From Synanceia verrucosa (Eukaryota; Chordata; Actinopteri; Perciformes; Synanceiidae), in the NCBI GenBank assembly GCA_029721515.1, contig CM056559.1, positions 16,578,501 to 16,642,500 of the forward strand: 64,000 nucleotides of DNA, given 5' to 3'. This document shows positions 1 to 11,190 of the stretch, piece after piece; within the stretch, counting starts at the first letter, position 1, and each line of letters opens with the position of its first letter. Under the pieces are notes generated by a model. That model saw only the letters and a program-made list of their open reading frames with translations, was not told the DNA's origin and made no database searches. The position numbers were made by a program, and so were the translations under genes.

Positions 1-769
1 GCCGCTCAGTCTGACAGCATCTGAACACTGAAACCAGCCTGATTCTGTTGCCATGTCATTTCTGCGTTGGTAAATTGACTTGTATTTTGTATCTCCTCTT
101 TTGTCTTCCCCTAACCACTCAAAGCATTCATTCATCTGTTCACTCACTGAGGTGGACATGCTGCCATGCATGGAGCCAGTCTGTCCTTCTGGATCTAAAC
201 ACTCATTCCGCACACTGAATGAGTTGAGCATTTTGTATCCCGTGAAGACACTCCCCGACATGCAGACTGGAGGATCTGAGGGATCAGACAGCTGAGTTTT
301 CTCAGTAGTTGGACAGTTGACTTCCTCTCCTGCTACTTTACATAAAGTATAAAGTAAGAATCAATGATGTGATCTGCAAAGCTCTGAGTGTTAGGATGTG
401 GGGGTGTGATGGCTGGTCTGTCCACATCCAGGAGGAGAGAGAAGGAGATAGGAGCAATAGCGGGCTTGGCAAAATTGGATAAAGTGGCAATTTCTCTGCA
501 GAGATTGTTGTGGAATAGTGCAGCAAAGTGAGGAACATATGTAGATAGTAGAAACTGAAGTCTATTTGGGATCTTTATTTGCTGCACTCTGTACCAGCAC
601 AGTAACAGTCTAGGCGACCATCTCTGGAGGACACTTTGGTTGGAGGCTAGATTTGTGTGTATTTAGGCTGTTGTGTCCAGCTAATATGGTGGCTGAAGCT
701 GCTGGCTAACACATAGGAAGAACACTGGAGTCAGAAGTCAGTTTGAGGTATAGTCTATTGTCCCAACAG

Positions 770-905
770 ATTCAAGATTCAAGAGGTTTATTCTCATATA
801 CCCCAGTAAAACAGAGAGTAACACTGGGTAATGAAATTCTGTACTTGTGAGTTCCATTCACATAACTGAAATAAAACTGAAATAATAATAAAAAAAAAAA
901 TAAAT
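770..905 (-). repeat. Retroposon-type 3' tail, left-arm copy
   Basis: Read on the minus strand, this ends in the repeated heptamer-like tail TTGAATCTTGAATCT after a sequence containing AATAAACC, the style of CR1/L2-type LINE or SINE 3' ends in fish. The mirror copy in the right arm is at 36960-37107. No coding sequence is attached. The family assignment rests only on the tail style. Confidence 0.4.
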
Positions 906-1564
906 GGGCAACAAACTTAACTCTAAGCAGATAAATGTAAAGAAAATACAAAAACAAAGTACTATGTACAAAATGCAGAGTGCAGTCAAAGATTTGTTGT
1001 GCAGTTCTCTTTTACGTTGTTAGTAGTTCATCCACGAAAAGTGTAAAGTCTTTTTTAGAATTAGGGTGCTTAAATTGGGACAAACCATAACCATTGATGG
1101 ATCAGATAAGAAAATACTCATCAATATTACAGTAGGTCATTTTGGGAAGGCAGTAATGATCTAGAGGGATATCAGATCAGAAAACAGATGTTGTTAAGGA
1201 GGCAATGCCAGATGTTTTATTATTATGAAGGTTAGAGGGAATGAGTTTACCCTCTATCTCTCCTTTAATCATCCGGTTGAAGGGGTCATGGCCTATAGAT
1301 GGATAGCCACATAATTATCCAGCTCTGAATAATATGTGTGTTTGTTTATTATTAATAGTAACTGCTGGGAACAATAACATGTTTTGTGGATGCAGCAAGT
1401 TTGACAATTATCTAAGTACATTAATGTATTATTTCCACTAGAGGCCAGAGACTGGGACAAGTAATAAAGTGTATTAAAGGAGAGGCAGATATATATGGTG
1501 GGAGTGGGGGTGGGGATTGTGGCAAACATAAAATTAAACACTAGTTTTACCACCTGTGACAGCA

Positions 1565-2240
1565 CCTGATCACAAAAGTTAACAGTTTAAGGTTTGTAGA
1601 ATGTGTACACTAATCTGTAAATGTCGTTCCAGAATTTGTGTGCTTAATGTGGTGATCAAATTAAGTAAATGTGTAAATACTGCATGCAACGGTTTGCAAA
1701 TGCGTGTGGAGATTTGTATGTGTGCACTCCCGAGGCTGTACCGCTACATACCGCCAGTGATGGCGCTAGCAAACAATGATTTATAGGCAAATATCCTCAG
1801 CCTCATATTTTAAGGCGACCTGGAGTAGATTAACCTAGCTCTGCCAGCTAGAATGTAGTTCCGCCTAGCTCCCACACATTCATCTGGTCTTGCACCCGAT
1901 GGGAAGGACTTTATGGGAGCAAAAAATGACTGAGCAGACGGGTGCAGGCTTCCACTCTCATGCTGCCTCCACTGTCAGGACTAGGAAATAACAAACTTTT
2001 TGTATCGTCTCTTCAATGATATACCCCCTGAAACCATGGGATTACGTTTACAAGAAGTACTGAATGAGTAATACTCGGACGTGGATCTTTGTAATAAATT
2101 AGATTATGCTAACGATTGACCTTGTGCAATCGGGAGTATTTGTTGTGTAAAGGAAAATTACATGAGAAATTTAATGTTATGCTGTCCTTCATTCCACTCA
2201 TTTTATACCTTTATTAATTAGAAATACACAAAACAGATAG
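1565..2240 (-). repeat. Outer long terminal inverted repeat inside the left arm
   Basis: The reverse complement of this segment aligns with 8446-8870. Shared stretches include TAAAATGAGTGGAATGAAG, AAAAAGTTTGTTGT/AT, CCTGACAGTGGAGGCAGC, and a region starting GTACAGCCTCGGAGGCACAC that runs into degenerate CATTTACAAAT/CACACGCATTTGCA repeats. The two copies point towards each other around 2240-8446, as long TIRs of a large DNA transposon would. The right-arm counterpart is 35690-36345. Confidence 0.6.
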
Positions 2241-2319
2241 GTGCAGGCTCCACTCTCAGGCTTCAGTCATGTCCAGGACCACACACTTTTGAAAAGAAAG
2301 CAGCTATGTAACTGTTGAT

Positions 2320-4300
2320 TCATTTTATTTTATATGTTCAATGTCTTGTGGAGTTTTCTACAACAAAAACATACAAAAACAGGAAGACAGGCCTGAGAGA
2401 CCCTGAATGCAAAGCCATGTACCATGTGCAAAAAAAATAGTAATAATAAAAATAAATAAATAAATAAATACAGTTTCTGTTTTCCTTCACATACACAACC
2501 TGTCAGTATAAGTGGCCAAATATGACCTGTAGATACAAACCAACATGGACAGCCCACACAGAGCAGTGCTGCCTTAAACAAAAACAACCACTTAACAACC
2601 ACCTACAAGAACAACTAGGGATGGAACCATATCATTTCACGCAAACAAAAAAATCATATATGGTATACAAAAATAGAGAACAGGGTTAATCTCTCCATGA
2701 ACAGCATCCAATTTTACAGTCCACCACAGCAGCATCATTAACATCAGAGGTGCACAGTAACTCCAGATAGCCTGCTACATGGCCGATCAATACTGTATTT
2801 TTCCCACTGATGGTCACTTAAAGATTCCCCTTCAACACGATAGTAGCCAATCTTGAGACCAATATAAGTCAGGAATGGGAACAAGATTCTATCGAAAACC
2901 TCAGTCATAAATTTGGACCTGTATGTTAAATGATTCCATGGGACAACATATCAAAGACAACCTTATGCCACCCAGCTATTGTGGGGGTTTACAATCTATC
3001 CATTTAAAGCGATATATTCTTCCTTGCACAAAGGTAATAATAGAAAAAGAGTGTTTTGGAATGTGCACTTTTAAGTTGTGTGTCTGCCAGTCCAAAGAAG
3101 TAAGACACACAGGGATCATTTTAGGTTTAATGTCAAGAAAATTAAATGTAGTCGAATTTTCCACATCTCGCCCAGTGATATTGTCAATATATCTACAAGT
3201 CCAGATGCAGTGAATAAACTCCCCTACCTCAACATTACACTTAGTACACAATTCTGATTTACTATTTATCTAGTTTATGTCTAAACTGGGGAGTGATCTG
3301 TAAACGATGAAGGAAGTCTGAATTGGGTTTCTCTTGTCCTGTTACAAAATCGAGGATGGTTTGTTTGCTGGTTTCCAAATCCGATTCCCCATACCGCCTC
3401 ATCAACATCCATATTTACAGATCCATTAGTCCAATCTCTGCTCATGAAAGCAGGTTTACCCTTGTCATATTTAATGAGTGCCTGATATCCACGGACCCAA
3501 GAATACCTTTTTTTATTTCCAGCAGTAATTATCTCTTTCCAATGGGGAGGTTGGTAGCAGATCCCTGCGTCTTTTTGACTGTTTCAAAAATACTCTGTAT
3601 CTGAAGGAAATCCTAAAAAATTCACTTTGTGAGAGGTTGTACTTTTTACACACTTGACTAAATGACCAGCAATGCACATTCACTTTTCATGATAGGTGCC
3701 CGATAGTAAAGAGCCCTTTATTGCTCCAAAACTCAAAGCCCCATCACTTTTGGTGCCAGGACCAGAAATCCCCATACTGGTGAAAGGGAGGATAACTGTA
3801 TCGGCTTCACAAGACCTTTAAAGTTCTTAATATTTCTTCCAGACTTTAATGGATTTGTATTTATAATAATGTTGTCACCAACGAGAATTTTTTCATCTTT
3901 TTTGATTGAGTGCAAAGCAGGAGACCACACAAAGGGGGATAGCCAACCTGTGAGGACTCTAGGTCCAGCCATGTAGATTCATTAGCACATTTTGAGACCA
4001 ATCAGCAATGTATGCCGGGGCTGTGAGGCTAGCTGGTACAACCTGATGTCAGGAACTGATAAGCCGCCTTTTTCCTTTAGGCTTCATGAAGGTCTGAAAG
4101 CTAAAGCTCTATCACAGGGGTCTTCTTCTGTTCCAGATAAACACACTAAATCGATCGTTCAGTTTCTTTGACAGTCCCACTCTTCTAGGGAGCAAGACTG
4201 GGAGCATCTGAAAGGAACTTATACTGGAAGTTTAGGTAAAACAGTCATTTTAAGTAATGAGATCCTGCCCTAACATGGATGAGTGGTAAGGAAGTCCGAT
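2320..4300 (-). pseudogene. L1-like LINE ORF2 3' fragment, left-arm copy
   Basis: On the minus strand, several short frames together encode the C-terminal part of an L1/Tx1-type ORF2: the post-palm region after the reverse transcriptase core, then the cysteine-rich zf-RVT-like region (CTKCNVEVG...HCIWTC at 3251-3180). It is broken by many small insertions relative to the right arm. The 3' untranslated part runs down to about 2330, with a TTTATT-rich stretch. The endonuclease and catalytic RT regions are absent, so this is a 5'-truncated, dead copy. Confidence 0.75.
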
Positions 4301-4540
4301 TTATTTTATTTTTAATTAATCAACACTAACCACTGAAGAAAACATATTTCTACGTTGCATAAGTCTTACCAGCATTATTATAGCCTTCATCAAGATGTTA
4401 AAATAAAATTCATTAATATCCTATCACTTTAGTGACATTAGTCCATATAAAAACGTTGTGCTTAAGAGGAGAAATGTATTTATTCAGAGGCGTTCTATAT
4501 CTTTAATAATACAAGTTAATGTGTACTCAGAAAGTAGAAA

Positions 4541-4938
4541 GGCGTACGCGGTGGTGTTGTGGGTTAGCTTACTGTCGCCTCACAGCAAGAAGGTAACGGG
4601 TTTCGATTCCGTTGCCCAGGGCCATTCTGTGTGGAGTTTGCATGTTCTCCCATGTGTCTGCGTGGGACTCTCTTCGGGTAGTCCGGCTTCTTCCCACCAT
4701 CCAAAAACATGCATGGGGATTAGGCTAGTGGTGACTAATTTAAATTGCCCACTTATGAAGTGTGAATGTGGGTGTGAGTGGTTGTCTGTCTCTATGTGTC
4801 CTGTGATGAACTGGAGACTTGTCCAGAAGAGTGTGCCCACTGCCTTTCACACCTGAGATAGCTTGGATAGGCTCCAGCTCCCTCTGCGACCCTATGTGAG
4901 GGATAAAAAGCGGTAGAAAATGGATATGGATGGATGGG
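4541..4938 (+). mobile_element. tRNA-derived SINE, left-arm copy
   Basis: Starts GGCGTACGCGGTGGTGTTGT with a tRNA-like head (A-box region TTGTGGGTTAGCTTAC, B-box-like GGTTTCGATTCC), continues through GTGTGGAGTTTGCATGTTC and ends in ATGGATATGGATGGATGG. The flanking GTACTCAG copies on both sides are remnants of its target-site duplication. Full length for the family here (about 0.4 kb). Confidence 0.8.
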
Positions 4939-5727
4939 ATGTACTCAGAGGGTTATATACTGCAGTAATCACTGTGTTATGCCCTGGCTAGAGCTTGAAC
5001 CCTCGGGACAGCATGAAATGGATGATTGGACACCTTCCTCACTCCCAAGCCACAGAGGAAACCAGAGAGAGAAGCCAGTTTGTACGTTTTTCAACTTAGA
5101 CAGACAAAGGTTTATTTACAAATAATACTCCGAAATTAATGTGGTACTGTATGTATATGTAAACTGTTTATTTTCCTAAAAAAAAGTACTAACCAAGTAA
5201 TGGTATAATGAAAATAGTCTATGGAAGTGCTCACTTAAAAACATAAAGAAATTACAATAAAATAGACTAAAATTAGCATTCTTTTCCCCTTCTTAAATGT
5301 TAACAATTACTGCTGATTTTGAATACCGCATTACAAAGCCAAAATAATTAGGTATACAGAGAGAGACATTATACAATTATATGGTTTCACAAAGGCACTG
5401 CAATCTATTTTACAGAAATTCCAAAATTCATAATATCAAGAAAGTACACCTGCAAGAACCCGAAACTGCTCCTGGATATCGATCAGTCAATGAGGTAATC
5501 ACTATAACTGGCACACAGAACAAAAAAAAACAAAAAACCCCCAATTTCCTCAATCTGCATTCCTGTGGATGTCAAAAAGTAGGCTGGTGGTTGCAGCCAA
5601 GCTTTTCAATTGACTGTTACTACTCCGTTTTACATTCTGCATATGCAGATTTGTCACTAAATCTCATCCACAAAACCACCACATGTTCTCGATATTGGAG
5701 AACTTGAACTTAAATGGTTCCTGGTAG

Positions 5728-5868
5728 TCATCTTTCTGCTTTTGCTGCTTCTGTCATTTCCTCCTCATCCCATTCTGAGCTGCACTGGGCGACTTCACCT
5801 TGGGTGAAAACCACCCACTCTGCTGACTTTTCTGCAGTCAGAAATGATCCCTGGATCCAAGATGCGTC
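5728..5868 (-). CDS. Acidic terminal exon, left-arm copy (intact frame)
   Basis: On the minus strand a good acceptor (a pyrimidine-rich stretch ending TTTCCCATAG) is followed by 141 bp open to a TGA at 5730-5728. It encodes 46 residues, starting DASWIQGSFLTAEKSAEW, then VVFTQGEVAQCSSEW and an acidic stretch DEEEMTEAAKAER. The intact frame after a splice acceptor suggests a genuine last coding exon of a gene carried in the arm, possibly the same transcription unit as the C2H2 exon at 8222-8387, upstream on this strand. I do not recognise the family. The right-arm copy has lost exactly six bases and its frame. Confidence 0.45.
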   Translation of the reverse strand, partial: DASWIQGSFLTAEKSAEWVVFTQGEVAQCSSEWDEEEMTEAAKAER

Positions 5869-6465
5869 CTATGGGAAAGACAAAAGAGGGAAAAAAAGAT
5901 AGCCCTCTATAGCAAAACTTACTGCTGCAACATGTCATAAACTATTGATTCACATAAAAAAAATAGCAGAGCATAAGTAGCAAGCGAACACTCCCAGTGA
6001 GCTTCGTCAGAACTAACCTTGGTATAAAACACAACATTCCTACCATCCTCAACATCACTTTTTCTCATCCCTATCTTCAAGGATGCTGCAAAACAGGGTA
6101 CTTGATCCTCTCCATAAAAAGTAAAGAAACACCTTACAAATCCTCCTTTTAAAAGTCAAATACAATGATCCGATCAGGGCCAGTCCTTTAAATCCCATCC
6201 ACCTTGATAGAGGCTAAGATAGATCTAAAATTCTGAACCACGAATAAAATTCACATTCAGTAAACATTGCTGACTGAGGAAGGACTGAAAAAATGACACT
6301 GTATATTAAGTATTCTCAAAGGAAAAACAAAACCAACTTTGTACATTGACTCTGTTTCCCAGGAGTCCAGCTTCAAGTCACTAAATCGTCAACTAGTCAC
6401 ATGACAGTTAGGTTAATCCTCCAGTCAGCATCCCTGATCAAAAGGTACTGACTGGCTCAAGATCT

Positions 6466-6600
6466 AGGGCCTGTTGCACAAAAGCAGGATCCCGACATCA
6501 GGGATAAGTGACTGAGCTGGGCTCCACCCAATCCAATAAAAGAGAGTCCAGAAGCTCAGGTTGTTGCACAAAGACTAAGCCAAGGCTGAGGCGGACACTG
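6466..6600 (+). mobile_element. MITE-like end with GTTGCACAAA motif, left arm
   Basis: The sequence GGGCCTGTTGCACAAAAGC at 6466 and a second GTTGCACAAAGAC at about 6562 are typical of a fish MITE terminal motif. The mirror is near 31600-31733 in the right arm, reading out as ...TGTGCAACAGGCCC. Only one end is clear, so the limits are approximate. Confidence 0.35.
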
Positions 6601-7111
6601 ATTCATCCAAGGCAGGTGAAACCTATCCAGGATAAAGATGTACATGCGCCCAGAGATAGAACCAGAGATCGATCCACCCAGATTCACCATTGGCAAAGAA
6701 AGCGGACATCCTTTTCTAACCTGAGGAGGCAGAAATCCTCTATGGAGGCTTAGAAAGGAAGGTAAAGGACTGGAAATCAAAAGGAAGAAACACAAGGAAA
6801 AACAGGAAAGTGAGTCAAAAGCACTGCAACCGTCCTGAATATGTAACTAGTGCACAAACTTACACTCTCAGTGCTCTGTGAGAACATCCACAATTACAAT
6901 TCAACACATGGTAGTGTGTACATGCCACCGTTACACACCATGCAAGTAATTAGGTCATGAAACGGACCTTTCCATGCAGATCACACAGAAGCCAGATTTT
7001 ATAATGGTACAAATGTTATTAAATATATATGATACCAGGAAGTTGATGCATTACCAGAAAAATTTGCTGTTATGTTTAGAGTTGCATCAGTAAAAAAAAA
7101 AAAAAAGAATG

Positions 7112-7213
7112 TAGAGGCTAGGCAACGTATATCAATACAGTGACAACCTGTGTATCCAGATTTCTTGAGATTTCATTTTGGGATATGATTCTGTCCATAC
7201 TGCTCAGCCCCTA
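7112..7213 (-). mobile_element. Miniature hAT-like element, left-arm copy
   Basis: A roughly 100-bp palindromic element. The ends TAGAGGCTAGGCAACGTATA and the complement of TAGGGGCTGAGCAGTATGG resemble TIRs of the TAGGGCTGGGCGATAT type found on many fish hAT MITEs. A poly(A) run (7092-7107) lies beside it. Confidence 0.5.
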
Positions 7214-7281
7214 CAACAAACCTTTTCAGAACAGTATTCGGAACATGAACACCAATGAGAACCCGGGAAATACAAGGTTTG

Positions 7282-7977
7282 TTAAGGCTGGAGGAATATA
7301 CTTCCTCCGTCTGCGCAATCCGTCATCCAAACTCCGTAGCTACAGGAGACCCCTCGAGCCCTCACACTTCTCCGTCATGATGCGTGTTGTGCAGCCCTGC
7401 TGTGAAATGCACCCCCTCGGAAAGTGAAGCAATTCGCCTTAATATCGCAGATAAAGCAGGAGAAAATACTATTTTATGATTTAATTATTTGTGAAGGAGA
7501 TGGAAGAGAAGAACATTGGTTGCTTTCAGTCTTTAAAACTCCTCTTCCTCTTTCTTTTCAACACAAAATCGGGATAATAGCGAACGCAAACCAACAACTT
7601 CCGGTATGTTCTGTGTAAATATACCCCAGCCATAATTACTGAATGAATTAAATAGATTTTTTTGAGCAGGTTGAATGTGTTTGATTTGCCTTTCACAAGG
7701 ATAATCGATACTTTAGTTCCTGTGTTGTCCAGCTGCTGCACAGATCACCTGTCTGTCTGTTTCTGTGTAGGGAGAGGGCTGCATTTCACAGCAGGGTGTA
7801 ACTAGAGGACCAATCACAGCCCTTGTCGTCTCCGTCTTCCCTTGGCGGATTGTGGACAGTTAAAAAATTCCTGCGCCGGAGGCAGCGGAGAGGCTCTCCG
7901 TCAGGCTCTCCGGCCGGCGGAGAAGGAGCTCTCCGTCTCGTCACACGGCACTACGGAGTACTATAAATTGGCCTTAA
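7282..7977 (-). mobile_element. 0.7-kb DNA transposon with TIRs, left-arm copy
   Basis: The two ends are inverted copies: TTAAGGCTGGAGGAATATAC at 7282 and the complement of TTAAGGCCAATTTATAGTAC at 7977. The ends join TTAA-like motifs, which would suit a 3-bp TWA target duplication as in PIF/Harbinger elements, but the palindromic junction leaves this ambiguous. The interior has several CTCCGT-rich short inverted repeats near 7880-7960. No transposase is encoded, so it is non-autonomous. Confidence 0.6.
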
Positions 7978-8221
7978 GTGACCTCAGCAGTCCTCACATT
8001 TCCTGATCACCAAATCCAAATTGCATGTGCACATTTGGAATCAATAAAGAATATATCTCTGGGTGTTGGCTTCAAAATCTGTAATTGTGGTTAATGTAAT
8101 CTAAAGTCATCAATATAAATTCCACCTGTAGATATTTAAGTCTATTAGCAAGAAGAGAAAAAATAAAATTATCCAAAAAAAAGACATAAGAGTAAACAAA
8201 GACACAAACACAAATCCATAC

Positions 8222-8387
8222 CTTGGTATGTCATGGCATTCTTTACATGTACATCAAGGTGCTGCTGAAGCTTTGCCCTTTGGCTCGGCTTGTGTTTGGG
8301 GCAAAGAGGGCAGTGGAACAGCTTACAAAATGTTGTGCAGCATTCCACGTTAAGCCCTGTACCCTCTTCATAGATTGAGTGATGCCT
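8222..8387 (-). CDS. C2H2 zinc-finger exon, left-arm copy
   Basis: A 166-bp exon-like segment bounded by an acceptor (TTATGTAG) and a donor (CAAG/GTATGG) on the minus strand. In the open frame it encodes about 55 residues, beginning HHSIYEEGTGLNVECC and containing one classical finger (C-x2-C, then 13 residues, H-x3-H; core FHCPLC...HLDVH). A lone C2H2 finger suggests nucleic-acid binding. The exon lies just inside the inner terminal repeat of the putative arm transposon, so it is likely part of that element's transposase or accessory protein. The sequence looks identical to the right-arm copy. I cannot name the family with confidence; zisupton-like (KDZ) or Kolobok-like relatives are possibilities. 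Confidence 0.55.
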
Positions 8388-8445
8388 CTACATAACACAG
8401 AAAAGGTGCTGTTAAAATATACAGTATTTATTTCAATAAGTGAGA

Positions 8446-8870
8446 GTCTAAAATGAGTGGAATGAAGAATAGCCTTTAAATCATCATGTCATTTTCATTT
8501 AGACAGCAAATAACTTAGCCAGCGTCAGTCAAACGTTAGCCACTGTTAGCATAAAACGGTAATTTGCATGCATAAGGTGGCTAGTAAAACGACGAACATG
8601 CAACCTGGTTGATCGGTACATATTTTGTTATTTACTATTGTCCCAATGGTAACATCAGTCAATTTTTTTTTATTGTCATCTTCCAACCTCTCTATTTGTT
8701 CTTCTTCTTCTCCGCCGGAGTCATTGAAAAGACGGACAAAAAGTTTGTTGTCCTGACAGTGGAGGCAGCCTGAGAGTGAGCAGTACAGCCTCGGAGGCAC
8801 ACATACAAATTTCCATACACATTTGCAAATCACTGCATGCATTTACAGATCTGCCATGGCAGAAGTGTAG
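8446..8870 (+). repeat. Inner long terminal inverted repeat inside the left arm
   Basis: This is the inverted partner of 1565-2240. It ends in short repeats of the form CACATTTGCAAATCACTGCATGCATTTACAG in overlapping pieces (8800-8850). Its outermost ~180 bp (8690-8870) would fall inside the N gap of the other arm. It lies about 60 bp from the C2H2 exon (8222-8387), so a transposon promoter or first exon could be here. An acidic reading frame on the minus strand (residues DSGGEEEEQIERLEDD) overlaps it, but no start or function is evident. Confidence 0.55.
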
Positions 8871-9150
8871 CAAAAGTCATGCGTTGAAAGCCAGCCTATA
8901 GAGAGCTGTAACTGTTGATTTGTATTTCCTGCTCTTGCAAGCAAAATACTTAGACTTGTGAGCATTAAAGGAACGGTATGTAGCATGGTGGCCAAAACTG
9001 GTACTGCAATCACTTTCAAATTACTGTAGAGCGGTGTCTCCCTTCTCCCTCTCCCCTGACAAGAGGTTGCCAGCTCGACTGCAGTATCCAACAGGAACAG
9101 AAACTGTTACAGTGAATGAAAAGCAGCCACCTTGGGCATCACCATGGACA
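8871..9150. other. Unassigned spacer sequence
   Basis: Immediately inside the left arm. No open frame with recognisable motifs and no repeat match to the rest of the window were seen. The segment cannot be compared with the corresponding right-arm side because that lies in the N gap. Confidence 0.5.
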
Positions 9151-9154
9151 ATTA

Positions 9155-9665
9155 GGGCGCTTTTCCACTACACAGTAATGGCATGGTACGGCACAGCACA
9201 GTACGGCCCAGTTTTGTTGCTTTTCCATTACAACTGAGTACCTCCTCGGCGTGGGCGGGGTCATCAAACAGCAGCAAGAAACTGCCGTAACTTCATTTGC
9301 ATGTGACACAGAAAACCAGGAAGAACAGCAACAACAAACAATGGAGGACACCAAAGCGATCATGTATTTGTTGCTCACTCTGTGACTTTTTGTCATGCAC
9401 AAAGTGAAAGAAGAGAGAGAGAGAAGACTCCAGGAAGTGTAAAAATAGCGAAGCAGTTGCCGGTTTTAAAAATGGCAGAGTCGAGTCGTGTTTGGTTTTT
9501 ACAGTCCAATCAGACATCCCGCATCCAATGACGCTTCCAATGACGACACTCATTGGCCAGTCAGTGGAAGGCAGTCGGCTGATATTGTGTTTTTGTATCA
9601 CTTCGGCTCGCTTGGAACCAGGGCTGAGGAGGTACGGGAAAAAGTACCTAGTACCAGGTACTAGC
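9155..9665 (+). mobile_element. Non-autonomous DNA transposon remnant
   Basis: Begins GGGCGCTTTTCCACTACACA, followed by GGTACGGCACAGCACAGTACGG, a composition typical of a common fish DNA transposon whose ends read TTTTCCACTAC and whose interior has GTACC palindromes. Near the other side, GAAAAAGTACCTAGTACCAGG (9638-9658, overlapping pieces) is such a palindrome. The far terminus is not clear. No transposase is encoded. Confidence 0.45.
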
Positions 9666-9813
9666 GAAATATTAAAAAATGTACTGAAATTCATGAATAG
9701 TATATGATTTACTCTTGAAAGTGGCCGCTTTTGCATTATTTTCATACAAGATAATAAAAATAAGCATAACGATATTGTATGCATCATTCGCTGTTGTATG
9801 CTTTACATACAAA

Positions 9814-9845
9814 TTTCATGCAAAGGAGATTTCCTTTGCATGAAA
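9814..9845. repeat. Perfect 14-bp-stem hairpin
   Basis: TTTCATGCAAAGGA (9814-9827) and its exact reverse complement TCCTTTGCATGAAA (9832-9845) are separated by 4 bases. Both arms contain the octamer-like ATGCAAA. It could be the centre of a decayed palindromic MITE or a cruciform-prone site. Confidence 0.75.
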
Positions 9846-9959
9846 CTTGTGACGGATAAATCTCAGCGGACATGTCCCCCTGTGCCCAATGGCATCTGAG
9901 AGCATGATTATTACATTCTTAAATGTCCTGTAACTGCTTTTAACTTTTTTGCACTGCTC

Positions 9960-10405
9960 TCTGAGTGTGGTGATGTGTCTGTGCTGGTGTTTGTCTTGAG
10001 AGGGAGCGAGAGGAGAATCTGTTCAGCGGCGGCTGCTGTGTTATTATCTCAGTGTATCGTTTGCAAACTCCGTACTCTTTGTCCAGCTTGAAAGCCAAAG
10101 TGCCTCTGAACATTGGCTTTGTTTTGTTGCAGACGGCAGTGAGCTCTCTGCTTTCTGCTCCCTTCCGCTTGTTTACTGTTGACTTCTTCACTGCCTCACC
10201 CACCACAAAAGCCGTGCAGCGCAGTAGCGGTACAGCGACACCTTGCGGAGCGGAGGAGTGGAAGTCATTCTGGATTTAAAATCGGCCCAAAATATGATTA
10301 CGTTGGGTTTGGAAAATATTTATATTAAGAAATTAAAAATCAATACGATATCGAAAGACAAAGTATCGCAATATATTGCCATATCGATATTTTTTAACAC
10401 CCCTA
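9960..10405 (-). mobile_element. hAT element terminal fragment, copy 1
   Basis: The outer end reads, on the minus strand, CTAGGGGTGTTAAAAAATAT, a hAT-style TIR. The interior shares long stretches with 19800-20126, such as TATCTCAGTGTATCGTTTGC, CTCCGTACTCTTTGTCCAGC and GAAAGCCAAAGTGCCTC. The Tc1 fragment begins two bases after the hAT end. No transposase exon is included. Confidence 0.6.
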
Positions 10406-10406
10406 G

Positions 10407-11190
10407 AGCTTCAATGAATGGGTTTCCATGGCCGAGCAGCTGCATCCAAGCCATACATCACCAAGTGCAATGCAAAGCATCAGATGCAGCGGTGTTAAGC
10501 ACGCCACCACTGGACTCTAGAGCAGTGGAGACACATTCTCTGGAGTGAGGAATCACGCTTCTCCATCTGGCAATCTGATGAACGAGTCTGGGTTTGGCAG
10601 TTGCCAGGAGAACGATACTTGCTGGACTGCATTGTGCCAAGTGTAAAGTTTGGTGGAGGGGGGATTATGGTGTGGGGTTGTTTTTCAGGAGCTGGGCTTG
10701 GCCCTTTAGTTCCAGTGAAAGGAACTCTGAGTGCTTCAGCATACCAAAACATTTTGGACAATTCCATGTTCCCTACTTTGTGGGAACAGTTTGGAGCTGG
10801 CTCTTTCCTCTTCCAACATGACTGTGCACCAGTGCACAAAGCAAGGTCCATAAAGACATGGATGACAGAGTCTGGTGTGCATGAACTTGACTGGCCTGCA
10901 CAGAGTCCTGACCTCAACCCGATAGAACACATTTGGGATGAATTAGAGCGGAGACTGAGAGCCAGGCCTTCTCGTCCAACATCAGTGTGTGACCTCAAAA
11001 ATACGCTTCTGGAAGAATGGTCAAAAATTCCCATAAAGACACTCCTAAACCTTGTGGACAACCTTCCCAGAAGAGTTGAAGCTGTTATAGCTGCGAAGGG
11101 TGGACCAACATCATGGATTAGGAATGGGATGTCACTTAAGTTCATATGCGAGTCAAGGCGGGTGAGCGAATACTTTTGGCAATATAGTGT
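10407..11190 (+). pseudogene. Tc1/mariner transposase, 3' half
   Basis: Encodes the catalytic half of a Tc1-like DDE transposase. In order: HWTLEQWRHILWSEESRF (the usual first Asp of WSDESRF is Glu here), VKFGGGGIMVWGCFS, the second Asp in FQHDCAPVHKA, and the DD34E glutamate in SPDLNPIEHIWDELERR. A one-base shift occurs near 10495. The 3' TIR ends ...GAATACTTTTGGCAATATAGTGT at 11190 (overlapping pieces). The N-terminal HTH half is absent; sequence starts mid-element directly beside the hAT end. With the first catalytic Asp changed and the 5' half gone, it is inactive. A complementary 5' half lies at 18903-19715. Confidence 0.9.

Larger units (their letters stand above)
1..8689 (+). repeat. 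Left arm of a giant inverted repeat
   Basis: The reverse complement of this block reappears at 29565-37848. Matching landmarks run in mirror order: the C2H2 exon (8222-8387), a TIR element (7282-7977), a MITE (7112-7213), an acidic exon (5728-5868), a SINE (about 4541-4938), an L1-like fragment (2320-4300) and the outer end at base 1. The true outer boundary may lie before the window. This arm is 8.69 kb against 8.28 kb for its partner, and the excess is spread through the arm as small indels. The innermost part (about 8200-8689) matches its partner without a difference that I can see. Confidence 0.95.

Noticed and set aside
9293..9787. 164-codon minus frame between 9293 and 9787
   Set aside because: It spans a non-autonomous transposon end and has no recognisable motif. 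Composition is ordinary for a chance frame.
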